64,000 bases of DNA from Kribbella kalugense (GTDB lineage Bacteria; Actinomycetota; Actinomycetes; Propionibacteriales; Kribbellaceae): assembly GCF_004365875.1 (NCBI RefSeq), contig NZ_SODF01000001.1, forward strand, positions 2,542,001 through 2,606,000, written 5' to 3'. Below the pieces are notes generated by a model that did no database searches, had not been told where the DNA came from, and was given only the letters and a program-made list of their open reading frames with translations. A program made the translations under genes and the position numbers. Below, one piece after another: positions 44,641 through 53,200 of the stretch (positions within the stretch are counted from its first letter, which is position 1; each line of letters starts with the position of its first letter).

Positions 44641-46037
44641 CGCGCCACCGCCTGACGGAACAGTGCAAGCTGCGTAGGCGCACCGAGCTTTGGATCCACT
44701 GGTCCAACCGGACGGAACTCGACGGTGTAGCCGTAGCGGTCGGCGACCTGCTTGGACCACGTCTCGAACTCTGCTCGGGTCCATTCGAAGCGGTGGTCGG
44801 GGTGGCGGAAGTTTCCGGCCGGGAGGGACGGGAAGAGCACGTTGTACTCGCTGTTCGGGGTGGTGACCACGACCGCGGCCGGATGTGCGGCCTGGAAGAC
44901 GGACTTGGCCAGGGCGGGCAGGCGTGGCGGGTCGACGTGCTCGATGACCTCCATCAAGACCACCGCGTCCAGTCCGGCCAAGCGCTCGTCGGAGTATGTG
45001 ACCGAGGACTGTATGAACCGGAGCCGGTCGCGTTGCCGGTCCGGCAGGTCGTCGTAGTGCAGCCGCCGTTTCGCCCAGATCAGCGCTCGCGCCGACACGT
45101 CCGTTGCGATCAGTTCGCCGATCATCGGGTCCTTCAGCAGTTCACCGACGAGCGCGCCCTCACCACAGCCGATGTCCGCGATCCGGCGAGCGCCCAACTC
45201 ACGCAGTACACCGGCCACCGTCGTACGGCGCTCAACCGCGAGCGAGACCGAGCCTTCGTCGGACGACTCGTCGACCAGCTCCTCCCCATCGACCTCCGCG
45301 AGCCGCTCAAGGGCTGCATCCGCCAGATACCGCCGGTGCGCGAGATAGCGGTGCGAGATCAGATCCTTCTCCGGGTGCGCTGCGAGCCATCCCTCGCCGG
45401 CCCGCACAAGCTTGTCGACCTCGTCCGATCCGACCCAGTAGTGCTTGGCGTCGTCGAGGACCGGGAGCATCACATACAAGTGATTGAGCGCATCGGCCAG
45501 CCGCAGTACGCCGGTCAGCCGGAGATCGACGTACCGCGAATCACCCCACGCCGGGATCTCCGGATCGAGCGGCACCGGGCGGGCGTCGACGGTCCAGCCG
45601 AGCGGCGCGAACAAGCGCTCGGCGAGGTCGGCTCCACTGCTGCACGGGAGCGCCGGGACGTGGATCTCGAGCGGGATCGGGCGGGCCGCCAGCTCAGGAC
45701 GAGCGTCGCAGCGGCCGTTCATCGCGGTCCGGAACAGTTTTCCGAGCGCGACCGCGAGCAGGCTGGAGGCGGCGTACGGGCGGTCGTTCACGTACTGCCC
45801 GAGCGTGAAACCTTCCGCTGCCTTGCCCCGGCCGGCCCGGACCAGGCCGATCGGGTCGATCTCCAGCAGCACCGCCGCCGTACAGCGCTCGTCGGTCGCC
45901 TCGGGGTAGAACACATGGGCCGATCCGCCGGTGACCTCGATCGCCTGCGGTCGGGCCGGGTTCTTGTGCAGCAAGAATCCGAAATCGCTCGCGGGCGCGT
46001 TTACTCCGGCTAGATCGGTGCCAAGCGTCAGGAACAC
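44637..46037 (-). CDS. hen1: 3'-terminal RNA ribose 2'-O-methyltransferase Hen1
   Basis: Methyltransferase of 466 residues that methylates the 2'-OH at the 3' end of broken RNA before Pnkp seals it, making the repaired site resistant to the same ribotoxin. The N-terminal half is the Pnkp-interacting ligase-activating domain (starting LTLGTDLAG ... DFGFLLHKNP). SAM motif ADIGCGEGALVGELL, then the Mn-binding E363, E366 and H367 (MEVIEH) and a fourth ligand His near 412-415 (FRHPDHRFEW). GTG start without a Shine-Dalgarno sequence, so probably leaderless. First gene of the hen1-pnkp pair. Confidence 0.95.
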   Translation of the reverse strand: MFLTLGTDLAGVNAPASDFGFLLHKNPARPQAIEVTGGSAHVFYPEATDERCTAAVLLEIDPIGLVRAGRGKAAEGFTLGQYVNDRPYAASSLLAVALGKLFRTAMNGRCDARPELAARPIPLEIHVPALPCSSGADLAERLFAPLGWTVDARPVPLDPEIPAWGDSRYVDLRLTGVLRLADALNHLYVMLPVLDDAKHYWVGSDEVDKLVRAGEGWLAAHPEKDLISHRYLAHRRYLADAALERLAEVDGEELVDESSDEGSVSLAVERRTTVAGVLRELGARRIADIGCGEGALVGELLKDPMIGELIATDVSARALIWAKRRLHYDDLPDRQRDRLRFIQSSVTYSDERLAGLDAVVLMEVIEHVDPPRLPALAKSVFQAAHPAAVVVTTPNSEYNVLFPSLPAGNFRHPDHRFEWTRAEFETWSKQVADRYGYTVEFRPVGPVDPKLGAPTQLALFRQAVAR

Positions 46038-46220
46038 CGCGCTATTCGATCACGGGTCGAGGATTGAGACACGCGGATTCAGGACTGGCGCGTCCGCGCA
46101 GTTGGATCTAGCTTGTCTTGAGAAGATGAGTCGCTACAGACCGTCCTTCCCCGCTGACAGTCGGTACTTGTCCCCGGTTTGTGGCGAGAGCCCAACCACG
46201 CCACTAACGGGGAAAGGATC

Positions 46221-46259
46221 ATGGCACCAATTTGTCGCCACTCGGGGTGTCGCCGGTGA
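46221..46259 (+). CDS. Short upstream ORF coupled to the small unknown protein
   Basis: Twelve-codon ORF reading MAPICRHSGCRR, ATG behind a strong GGGGAAAGG. Its stop TGA overlaps the GTG start of the next gene (GTGA at 46256-46259). It may be a leader peptide that controls or simply enables translation of that gene, which has no good ribosome binding site of its own. Confidence 0.5.
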   Translation: MAPICRHSGCRR

Positions 46260-46576
46260 AACCCCAGACGTTCGAACTCGTGCGCTACACCGACATCAGC
46301 GGGGTTTCCGGTACCGGCGTCGTCGCCGAAGGCTGTGTCTTCACCGACGGCTCGGTCGCACTGCGCTGGCACGGCCCGAACCCGTCGACGGCCGTCTGGC
46401 CGGACCTCGACTCCATCCTCGCCGTTCACGGCCACTGCGGCGCGACCGTGGTGCGCTGGCTGGACGTCTCCGAGATGGAGCCGATTCCCGGCACCGACCT
46501 GCTGCCCGGCGAGCTCACGCACATCCTCGCCACCGGCCGCCGCACCCACCACCCGCCGGCGGTCGCCTCCGCCTGA
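46256..46576 (+). CDS. Small conserved protein of unknown function, copy 1
   Basis: Protein of 106 residues. The first 70 residues (FELVRYTDISGVSGTGVVAEG ... DGSVALRW ... STAVWPDL ... VHGHCGATVVRWLD) form a predicted beta-rich domain also present in the gene at 53782, where the same order of motifs occurs. The C-terminus is variable and His-rich. No signal peptide or membrane segment. GTG start, coupled to a short upstream ORF. I recognise the pattern as a recurrent uncharacterised actinobacterial/phage protein but know no function. Confidence 0.7.
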   Translation: MKPQTFELVRYTDISGVSGTGVVAEGCVFTDGSVALRWHGPNPSTAVWPDLDSILAVHGHCGATVVRWLDVSEMEPIPGTDLLPGELTHILATGRRTHHPPAVASA

Positions 46577-46607
46577 CCAGCACCAACCCTTCGACTGACC
46601 GCCCGAC

Positions 46608-47219
46608 CTACGGGGTGAGGCCGGTCAGGGCGAAGAACTCCTGACGCGAACTGGGGTTCTCGCGCAGGATCCCGTGCAGTGACGACGTGACAGTGCGCGA
46701 TCCGATCGCGCGCACTCCGCGCAGCGACATGCACTGATGCTCGGCCTCGATCACGACGCCGACGCCCTTCGGATCCAGATGGTCCTGCAGCCAGTCGGCG
46801 ACCTGCTTGGTCAGCCGCTCCTGCACCTGGAAGTCGCGCGCGAACAGCTCCACTACCCGGGCCAGCTTCGACAGCCCGAGGATCCGGTCGCCGGGCAGGT
46901 ACCCGACGTGGGCCACCCCGGTGAACGGCAAGAGATGGTGCTCGCACAGCGACTGCACCGGGATGTCCTTGGCCAGGACCAGTTCGTCGTACCCCTCGTC
47001 GTTCGGGAACGTGGTCAGCTCGAACTCGCGCGGCGTGAGCATCTCCGCGTACGCGTTCGCCACCCGGCGCGGGGTGTCGGCCAGGTGCGCGCTCTCCGGG
47101 TCCCGGCCGAGCGCGACCAGCAGGTCGGCGACCGCCCGCTCCGCGGCCGGAAGATCGATCTGTTCCCGCCGGGCGACGATATGGAGAGGGACGGACTCGA
47201 GGTCTGCCGAGATCGCCAT
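46608..47219 (-). CDS. folE: GTP cyclohydrolase I
   Basis: Converts GTP to 7,8-dihydroneopterin triphosphate, first step of folate or pterin synthesis; 203 residues. Zn ligands in SLCEHHLLPFTG (Cys, His) and QCMSLRGVR (Cys). Catalytic region with VHVGYLPGDRILGLSKLARV. The gene is not next to the usual folP/folB/folK/ftsH cluster but divergent from a SufR-like regulator and tail to tail with the small protein gene. It may therefore be a second copy for queuosine-like or pterin cofactor use; that is inference. Confidence 0.96.
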   Translation of the reverse strand: MAISADLESVPLHIVARREQIDLPAAERAVADLLVALGRDPESAHLADTPRRVANAYAEMLTPREFELTTFPNDEGYDELVLAKDIPVQSLCEHHLLPFTGVAHVGYLPGDRILGLSKLARVVELFARDFQVQERLTKQVADWLQDHLDPKGVGVVIEAEHQCMSLRGVRAIGSRTVTSSLHGILRENPSSRQEFFALTGLTP

Positions 47220-47257
47220 CTACTCACTCCTTGAAGTGTCAACGAACTGCCATCATA

Positions 47258-47272
47258 CGGTTTGATCAACCG
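47258..47272. promoter_or_regulatory. Inverted repeat between folE and the SufR-like regulator
   Basis: CGGTT, TGATC, AACCG in the 75-bp divergent gap, 23 bp upstream of the regulator start. A candidate operator for the regulator, acting on both genes. Confidence 0.5.
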
Positions 47273-47294
47273 ATGTTGTCGATAGAATCATCCC

Positions 47295-47960
47295 GTGGAC
47301 AGTTCGTGGGACGCCCGGGTGCAGGCAGTCGCCGTGCTGGAGGAGCCGACCCGGCGCCGGTTGTATGAGTACGTCGTCGGCCGCGGCGACGCGGTGAGCC
47401 GGGACGAGGCCGCGACCGCGCTCGGCATTCCGCGGACGACGGCCGCGTTCCACCTCGACAAACTCACCGAAGAGGGCCTGCTCGACACCTGCTACGAGCG
47501 CCGCAGCGGACGCACCGGCCCGGGCGCCGGGCGGCCCGCCAAGCTGTACCACCGCTCCGACCGGGAAATCGAGATCACCCTCCCGGAACGCCAGTACGCC
47601 GTCGCCGGCCACCTCCTCGCCGCCGCGATCGAGGACGCCGAGACCACCAGCCTGTCTCCGCGCGAGGCAGTCAACCGGCAAGCCCGTGAGTACGGCGCAA
47701 CGCTTGGACGGGACGGCGGCGAACTGACGGCGATCCTGGCGGCCAACGGGTTCGAGCCGCGGCCGGACGGTGACGGGATCGCTCTCGCGAACTGCCCGTT
47801 CCGGCGACTCGCGGCGGACTACCCGCGACTGGTCTGCGGGATGAACCTGAACCTGCTCGAGGGTCTGCTCGACTCCGTCGACAACACCGGACTGGAGGCG
47901 CGCCTCGACCCGCAGCCGCAGTCCTGCTGCGTGCGTCTCGTAAGCTCCGAGGGTGGCTAA
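47295..47960 (+). CDS. ArsR/SufR-like regulator with C-terminal cysteines
   Basis: Regulator of 221 residues, GTG start. The N-terminal winged helix reads LEEPTRRRLYEYVVGRGDAVSRDEAATALGIPRTTAAFHLDKLTEEGLL. The C-terminal domain has a conserved Cys set: ANCPFRRLA, RLVCGMN and QSCCVRL. The same pattern occurs in SufR-like proteins (COG2345), which bind an iron-sulfur cluster, so redox or iron-sulfur sensing is plausible. The stop overlaps the YbaK gene start by 8 bp. Divergent from folE. Confidence 0.85.
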   Translation: MDSSWDARVQAVAVLEEPTRRRLYEYVVGRGDAVSRDEAATALGIPRTTAAFHLDKLTEEGLLDTCYERRSGRTGPGAGRPAKLYHRSDREIEITLPERQYAVAGHLLAAAIEDAETTSLSPREAVNRQAREYGATLGRDGGELTAILAANGFEPRPDGDGIALANCPFRRLAADYPRLVCGMNLNLLEGLLDSVDNTGLEARLDPQPQSCCVRLVSSEGG

Positions 47961-48441
47961 GGCGAAGCAGAGTCAGGGGACGCCGGCGACGGTGGCGCTG
48001 ACGAAGGCGAAGGTCGAGTTCACCACGCACGCGTACGAGCACGATCCGGCGGCGAAGTCGTACGGGCTGGAGGCCGCCGAGGCGCTCGGACTCGCACCGG
48101 AGCAGGTGTTCAAGACCCTGCTCATCGAGGTCGACGGGAAGCTCGCGGTCGGCGTCGTACCGGTCGGGAAGCAGCTCGATCTGAAGGCGATCGCGGCCGC
48201 GGCCGGCGGGAAGAAGGCGGTGATGGCCGACCCGGCCGCCGCCGAGCGGACCACCGGGTACGTCGTCGGCGGCATCAGCCCGATCGGCCAGAAGCGCGCC
48301 CTGCCGACGGTCGTCGACAGCACCGCCACCGACCACCCGACGGTCTACGTGTCGGGCGGCCGGCGCGGTCTCGACATCGGCCTCTCCCCCGCCGACCTGA
48401 TCACCGTGACCAAGGCGCGTACGGCGGCTATCGCCAGATAG
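47953..48441 (+). CDS. ybaK: YbaK/EbsC family Cys-tRNA(Pro) deacylase
   Basis: Editing enzyme of 162 residues that hydrolyses Cys-tRNA(Pro) made by mistake. Family features: HAYEHDPAAKSYGLEAAEALG near the N-terminus, catalytic lysine region VFKTLLIEVDGKLAVGVVPVGKQLDLK, and GYVVGGISPIGQKR near the C-terminus. GTG start overlapping the upstream regulator by 8 bp, so they are co-transcribed. The 3' end overlaps the convergent GH32 gene by 14 bp. Confidence 0.93.
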   Translation: MAKAKQSQGTPATVALTKAKVEFTTHAYEHDPAAKSYGLEAAEALGLAPEQVFKTLLIEVDGKLAVGVVPVGKQLDLKAIAAAAGGKKAVMADPAAAERTTGYVVGGISPIGQKRALPTVVDSTATDHPTVYVSGGRRGLDIGLSPADLITVTKARTAAIAR

Positions 48442-49738
48442 ACCTGAGCTGGTGGATGGTGAGCGTGTCGATCTGTACCCGACCCTCTGCGACCAGCTCC
48501 GGCTCAGATGCAGGGGCGTTGTAGCTCTGGTAGACCGCGCCGTCATTGCCGAACACGTCCAGCTGATCGCGGTCGACGAGTAGGTGCAGCTTGAGCTTCC
48601 CGTCGACCGGTCGCAGCTTGGCGCCGTCCAGGGACTGCTGCTCGGCGTCGTACACCACCTCGCGACCGACTCGCAGGCTGAACGTCCTCGCCTGCCGGAC
48701 GTCGACCATCGCCTCGAGCTCGTAAGTCGTGCCGGCTGAAAGCCGCTGAACGCTGTCCTCGATGGTCAGGCTCTCCCAGGTCTGCGTGCTTTCGCGCAGC
48801 GTTGCGAGCTCTGGGATCGGGGTGCTGAAGACACGGATGCCGTCGTCGGTGTGATGCAGGGTGAACTCCACGGGGAAGGACGCGTTGCCGGTCCAGATCG
48901 TGCCTTTGTTCTCGCCCTGCCAGGCCATCGACACGACGCGGTCGTTCGGCAGGTTCTCGAAGTTCAGACCAGCGTAGTACCCACTGCCCGCGAACGTCTT
49001 TGTCTGGTTGAGCTTCTGCGTCCCTGTCCAGTCGGTCTGGTACGCCGTGCCGTCCCAATCGCCGATCTGGTATTCGCCGCCGCCGGCATGGAGGACCCAG
49101 CGGTGGCCGCCGTCGATCGGCATCCGGATCAGGTTCGGGCACTCGAACGCCCAGTCCGCTTGGTACCGCGATGCGAACGTCCAGTCGAGCAGGTTGGAGG
49201 ACGTGGAGAAGTCGACACCGTTCCCGCCCTCGTCGGACCACACGACCACGCCCCAGTGCTCCGACTCCGGATCCCAGAACACCTTCGGGTCGCGACTCGT
49301 GCCGCCGGGCGTGACCACCTTCTTCCCGTCGGCGTACGACGTGAACGTGTTGCCGCCGTCGAGGCTGTAGAAGACAGTCACGCCGTTCGTGCCGGAGTAG
49401 ACGATGATCGGATCGTCGTCGCCGGCCTTCAGACCGCTCGCGTTCGTGGTGTCGACGACGCCGCCGCCTGACCACAGGTCGCCCGGGTGGACGTTCGGGT
49501 CGAGCGCGATCGGGCGTTGCTCCCAGTGCACGAGGTCGGTGCTGGTCGCGTGGCCCCAGTGCATCGTGTCCCAGACCAGGCTGTACGGCGCGTGCTGGTA
49601 GTAGAGGTGATACACGCCGCGGTAGTACAACGGCGCGTTCACGTCGTTCATCCAGCCGCCGCGACTGCTGAAGTGGAACTGGCCGCGGTTCTCTTCCTGG
49701 TAGTTCGTCGCCGGATAGGGAAAGGACGGGTAGGTCAT
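48428..49738 (-). CDS. GH32 beta-fructosidase (levanase/invertase-like)
   Basis: Five-bladed propeller glycosidase of 436 residues without a signal peptide. The nucleophile motif reads WMNDVN where the canonical form is WMNDPN, with D conserved. The transition-state motif SRDPKVF and acid/base motif FECPNL are intact. A C-terminal beta-sandwich typical of GH32 follows (from about residue 300). It hydrolyses sucrose or fructans; cytoplasmic location points to imported sucrose or fructo-oligosaccharides. No transporter is adjacent. Confidence 0.92.
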   Translation of the reverse strand: MTYPSFPYPATNYQEENRGQFHFSSRGGWMNDVNAPLYYRGVYHLYYQHAPYSLVWDTMHWGHATSTDLVHWEQRPIALDPNVHPGDLWSGGGVVDTTNASGLKAGDDDPIIVYSGTNGVTVFYSLDGGNTFTSYADGKKVVTPGGTSRDPKVFWDPESEHWGVVVWSDEGGNGVDFSTSSNLLDWTFASRYQADWAFECPNLIRMPIDGGHRWVLHAGGGEYQIGDWDGTAYQTDWTGTQKLNQTKTFAGSGYYAGLNFENLPNDRVVSMAWQGENKGTIWTGNASFPVEFTLHHTDDGIRVFSTPIPELATLRESTQTWESLTIEDSVQRLSAGTTYELEAMVDVRQARTFSLRVGREVVYDAEQQSLDGAKLRPVDGKLKLHLLVDRDQLDVFGNDGAVYQSYNAPASEPELVAEGRVQIDTLTIHQLRSIWR

Positions 49739-49772
49739 AACTCCACCAAATCACGCGAGTCCTGCGGCTGTG

Positions 49773-51848
49773 TCAGCCCGTGATGCTCGGCTTGCCCGCT
49801 TCCAGGTGACCCGACAGGCGACGGCGGTACGTCGTGTCGTCCGGGGTCGTGACCTCGACGTCGTACCAGCCGTGGTCGGTGGGCCAGAGGATCGGGCGGG
49901 TCTGCTTGCCACGCAGCTCGACGGTCACGGTCTTGCTCGTGTAGCCGCGCGACTTCAGCTTCACCGTGATCGGCTTGCGGGAGGAGTTGACCAGCTCCAG
50001 TTCGAGTGAGCTGCCGCGTTGCTCGGTACGAACGTCGAGGCCGGCGGCCGCGCCGTCGGCTGAGCCGGCCAGCTCGACCCAGAAGCGGTTCGGGCCCTGG
50101 ATCGCGAGCTCGTACGGGCCGGCGACCGGGATCACCGTGGAGTGCGCACGGCGTACGTCGAGATGAGTGGGGGCCGGAAGTTCGCCACCGTACGGGTAGA
50201 CGGCGAAGTGGGCCGACTGCGAGCCCTTGTTGCCGAGGGCCAACGTCAGCTTGCCATCAGCAACGAATCCCGATGCCGACGGCCCGTAAGGCAGCGCGCG
50301 GGCAGGACGGCGGCCAGGCTCCTGCACCGGGATCGCCTGGTCGGCGGGCGGCGCGGGATGCCAGCGGGTGATCGGCGCCGGGACCGGACCCGGCTGGTCG
50401 AGAGACGGTTGGCGGTACCCACGGTCGAAGTCGAACGTCGACGTCAGGTCGCCACAGGCCGTCCGGCGCCAGGTGCTGATGTTGGGTTCGCGGACACCGG
50501 TCCACTGCTCGAGGAACCGGAGTACCGAGGTGTGGTCGAACACCTGCGAGTTCACGTGACCGCCGACCGACCACGGTGACACCACGGTCATCGGGACCCG
50601 CGGGCCGAGGCCGATCGGCTGACCGGCGTACCAGTCGTCGCCCTCGCCCGAGGTGGGCTGCGGGGCGACCGGCGGCGGGACGTGGTCGAAGTACCCGTCG
50701 TTCTCGTCGAAGTTGATCAGCAGGACGGTCTTGGACCAGGTCTCCGGGTCGGAGGCGATCGCGTCCAGCACGTCGTAGATCAGGTTCGCGCTGCCGACCG
50801 GGGTGGACGAGCCGGGGTGCTCGGAGTCGACCGCGGACGGGACGAGCCAGCTGACCTTGGGCAGCGTGCCGGCCTTGATGTCGGCGCGCAGCCGCGGCAC
50901 CAGGGACTCGGGCTCGGACCGGTACATCGCCTTCCGGAACAGCTTCTGGTCCTTGGTCGGCAGCTTCTCGAAGGCCGCACTGAGCTGCTGCAGTGCCTGC
51001 GCGCGCTCGGCGTCGGTCTTCGCGAAGATCTTGTCGTAGAACTCCTCGGTCGTCCGGTAGTCGCCAGGGACTCCTCCCAGGATCCGGTGCCCGATGTCCT
51101 TGAAGGTCTTGAAGTACTCGACCGCGTTGTCGGTGAAGTTGTCCCACTCCTGGTAGATCTGCCAGGAGACACCGGCCTTCTCGAGCCGTTCCGGGTACGC
51201 CGTCCAGTCGTAGCCGGCGTGGTTGTAGTCGTACGCCGCGTTGGTGACCGCGCGCTGCGTCGTACCGGGCTCGTAGCCGGTCGTCCCGGACCACAGGTAG
51301 TTGCGGTTCGGGTTCGTCGAGCCGTTGACCGAGCAGTGGTAGGCGTCGCAGATCGTGAACGTCTCGGCGAGCTCGTACTGCAGCGGGATATCGCGCCGCT
51401 CGTAGTGGGTCATCGTGGCGGCTGTCTTGGCCTGCACCCAGTCGTCGTTCCAGCCGCCGGCCCAGGCCTGGGTGGCGTCACTGTAGCCGTGGGCCAGCGC
51501 ACCGAGGTACTGGATGTCGTCCGGCTTGCGGCCCTCGTCGGCCGCGGCCTTGCTCAGGGAGAACGGCAGTACCTCGCCCCCGCCGCTCTTCGGCTGGTGG
51601 AAGATGCTTTTGCCGTTGCGCAGCCGCAATGGCTGGCGGTCGCCGTACCCGCGGACCCCGCGGAGCGCCCCGTAGTAGTGGTCGAACGAACGGTTCTCCT
51701 GCATCAGCACGATCACGTGCTCGATCGCGCGCAGACCACCACGCCTCACAGGTTGCGCCATCGCGGTGTGCAGCGACGGTGGGAGCAGCGAGACCGCTGC
51801 CCCACCCGCCACCGAACCGAGCACCAGACGCCGGGAGATCTCAGTCAT
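49773..51848 (-). CDS. Phosphocholine-specific phospholipase C (Tat-exported)
   Basis: Secreted phospholipase of 691 residues. Twin-arginine signal ISRRLVLGS, then the phosphoesterase motif VIVLMQENRSFDHYYGALRGVRGYGD. Metal-binding NFDENDGYFDHVPPP follows near residue 390. Two C-terminal beta-sandwich domains (DUF756 type) occupy about residues 500-691, as in Pseudomonas PlcH/PlcN. It releases phosphorylated head groups from phosphatidylcholine or sphingomyelin, likely for phosphate or choline. The ATG at 51848 sits 13 bases behind AAGGTCC. Confidence 0.93.
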   Translation of the reverse strand: MTEISRRLVLGSVAGGAAVSLLPPSLHTAMAQPVRRGGLRAIEHVIVLMQENRSFDHYYGALRGVRGYGDRQPLRLRNGKSIFHQPKSGGGEVLPFSLSKAAADEGRKPDDIQYLGALAHGYSDATQAWAGGWNDDWVQAKTAATMTHYERRDIPLQYELAETFTICDAYHCSVNGSTNPNRNYLWSGTTGYEPGTTQRAVTNAAYDYNHAGYDWTAYPERLEKAGVSWQIYQEWDNFTDNAVEYFKTFKDIGHRILGGVPGDYRTTEEFYDKIFAKTDAERAQALQQLSAAFEKLPTKDQKLFRKAMYRSEPESLVPRLRADIKAGTLPKVSWLVPSAVDSEHPGSSTPVGSANLIYDVLDAIASDPETWSKTVLLINFDENDGYFDHVPPPVAPQPTSGEGDDWYAGQPIGLGPRVPMTVVSPWSVGGHVNSQVFDHTSVLRFLEQWTGVREPNISTWRRTACGDLTSTFDFDRGYRQPSLDQPGPVPAPITRWHPAPPADQAIPVQEPGRRPARALPYGPSASGFVADGKLTLALGNKGSQSAHFAVYPYGGELPAPTHLDVRRAHSTVIPVAGPYELAIQGPNRFWVELAGSADGAAAGLDVRTEQRGSSLELELVNSSRKPITVKLKSRGYTSKTVTVELRGKQTRPILWPTDHGWYDVEVTTPDDTTYRRRLSGHLEAGKPSITG

Positions 51849-51901
51849 GGTCCGGACCTTAGAGAGGTCCTGTAGCCGCTGTGAGACCTTCAGGTGAACA
51901 G

Positions 51902-52993
51902 CTATCCGCGTCGAGCGATTGCTGCATTCCGTAGCTTCTCGAGGGTCTCCACGGTCGTTTCCCAGCCCATGCAGGCGTCGGTGATCGACTGCCCGTAGGT
52001 CAGCTCCCGGGTCGGGTCGAGGTCCTGGCGACCCTCCTGCAGGAACGACTCGAGCATCACGCCGACGATCGCCTTGTTGCCGGCCGCGACCTGGGCGCCG
52101 ATCTCCTCGGCCACCACCGGCTGACGACGGTGGTCCTTGCGGCTGTTGCCGTGGCTCGCGTCGATGACCACTCGCTCGGGCAGGTCGGCCTTGCGGAGCA
52201 GTTCGACGGCGCCAGCCACGGACTCCTCGTCGTAGTTCGGTCCGCTGTCCGAGCCACGCAGTACCAGATGGCAATCGGGGTTGCCGCGGGTGTGCAGGAT
52301 CGCGGGAGCGCCGTCGTGGTCGATACCGGTGAAGACGTGCGGTACGGCGGCGGCCTTGATCGCGTCGACCGCGGTGGCGATCGATCCGTCCGGGCGGTTC
52401 TTCATCCCGATCGGCATCGACAGGCCGGACGACAGCTGGCGATGGACCTGGCTCTCCACGGTCCGGGCGCCGATCGCACCCCAGCCGACGGTGTCCGCGA
52501 TGTACTGCGGGGTGATCGGGTCGAGGAACTCACAGCCGGCCGGGAGTCCGAGCTCGGTGACCTGGACCAGGAGCTGACGGGCGATCCGGAGACCGCGGTT
52601 CACGTCACCGGAGCCGTCGAGATCCGGGTCGTTGATCAGGCCCTTCCAGCCGAGAGTGGAGCGCGGCTTCTCGAAGTACACCCGCATGACGACGAGGAGA
52701 CCGTCGGAGAGGCGCTCGGCGACCGGTCGGAGGCGTTCGGCGTACTCGAGGGCCGCCTTCGCGTCATGCACCGAACAGGGGCCGACGACAACGAGCAGAC
52801 GGTCGTCGACGCCGTTGAGTACGTCGGCCACCGCCTGCCGTCCGTCGGCGACGGTCCGGGCCAGCTCGTCGCTCAGCGGGAACTCGTCGTGCAACGCCAT
52901 CGGCGTGACCAACGGGACCGTCTTCTCGATCCGTCGGTCGACGACTCGGGCCTGTTGACGGCTCTGTTCGGTCGGTTTGGGAAGGGTGTTCAT
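51902..52993 (-). CDS. aroG: 3-deoxy-7-phosphoheptulonate synthase, class I
   Basis: First enzyme of the shikimate pathway, condensing PEP and erythrose 4-phosphate; 363 residues, full length for AroF/G/H type. Motifs GPCSVHD, KPRSTLGWKGLINDP and IDASHGNSRKDH are intact. The start has AAAGGT upstream. The 190-bp leader contains an intrinsic terminator and, upstream of it, a short ORF rich in aromatic codons, so expression is expected to be attenuated by charged tRNA for Tyr, Trp or Phe. Which feedback inhibitor applies cannot be told reliably. Confidence 0.95.
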   Translation of the reverse strand: MNTLPKPTEQSRQQARVVDRRIEKTVPLVTPMALHDEFPLSDELARTVADGRQAVADVLNGVDDRLLVVVGPCSVHDAKAALEYAERLRPVAERLSDGLLVVMRVYFEKPRSTLGWKGLINDPDLDGSGDVNRGLRIARQLLVQVTELGLPAGCEFLDPITPQYIADTVGWGAIGARTVESQVHRQLSSGLSMPIGMKNRPDGSIATAVDAIKAAAVPHVFTGIDHDGAPAILHTRGNPDCHLVLRGSDSGPNYDEESVAGAVELLRKADLPERVVIDASHGNSRKDHRRQPVVAEEIGAQVAAGNKAIVGVMLESFLQEGRQDLDPTRELTYGQSITDACMGWETTVETLEKLRNAAIARRG

Positions 52994-53053
52994 CGTGGGG
53001 ACCTTTCTACCGGTCCGCTCGCGTTGCAGCGCAGCAGCCGGCTGAGGAACGAG

Positions 53054-53080
53054 AAAAGCCAAGGACGGGATGTCCTTGGC
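53054..53080 (-). terminator. Attenuator terminator in the DAHP synthase leader
   Basis: Perfect 9-bp stem (GCCAAGGAC / GTCCTTGGC) with a 5-nt loop, followed by TTTT on the minus strand, 60 bp before the aroG start. A competing 8-bp pairing between 53139-53146 and 53078-53085 overlaps its first three bases and could act as antiterminator. Confidence 0.85.
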
Positions 53081-53112
53081 TTCGGGCCGGCTGTGGTGTT
53101 TGCGGTTGGGCG

Positions 53113-53181
53113 TCAGCGATCGGCTGAGCTGCCCGGCACCAAAGCCGGCCACTCAAAAAATCGCCAATAGCAACGCTTCAC
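53113..53181 (-). CDS. Aromatic-codon leader peptide of DAHP synthase
   Basis: Twenty-two-codon ORF with GTG start containing CYWRFFEW: Tyr, Trp, Phe, Phe and Trp within eight codons, then stop at 53113. Five aromatic codons of eight is far above chance. TATTGT at 53189-53194 (minus strand) lies seven bases ahead of the GTG, as a -10 box for a leaderless transcript. An in-frame ATG at 53202 would lengthen it by seven residues. It ends 33 bp before the terminator hairpin, the standard layout of ribosome-mediated attenuation. Confidence 0.8.
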   Translation of the reverse strand: MKRCYWRFFEWPALVPGSSADR

Positions 53182-53200
53182 GGGAACGACAATAGCACCC

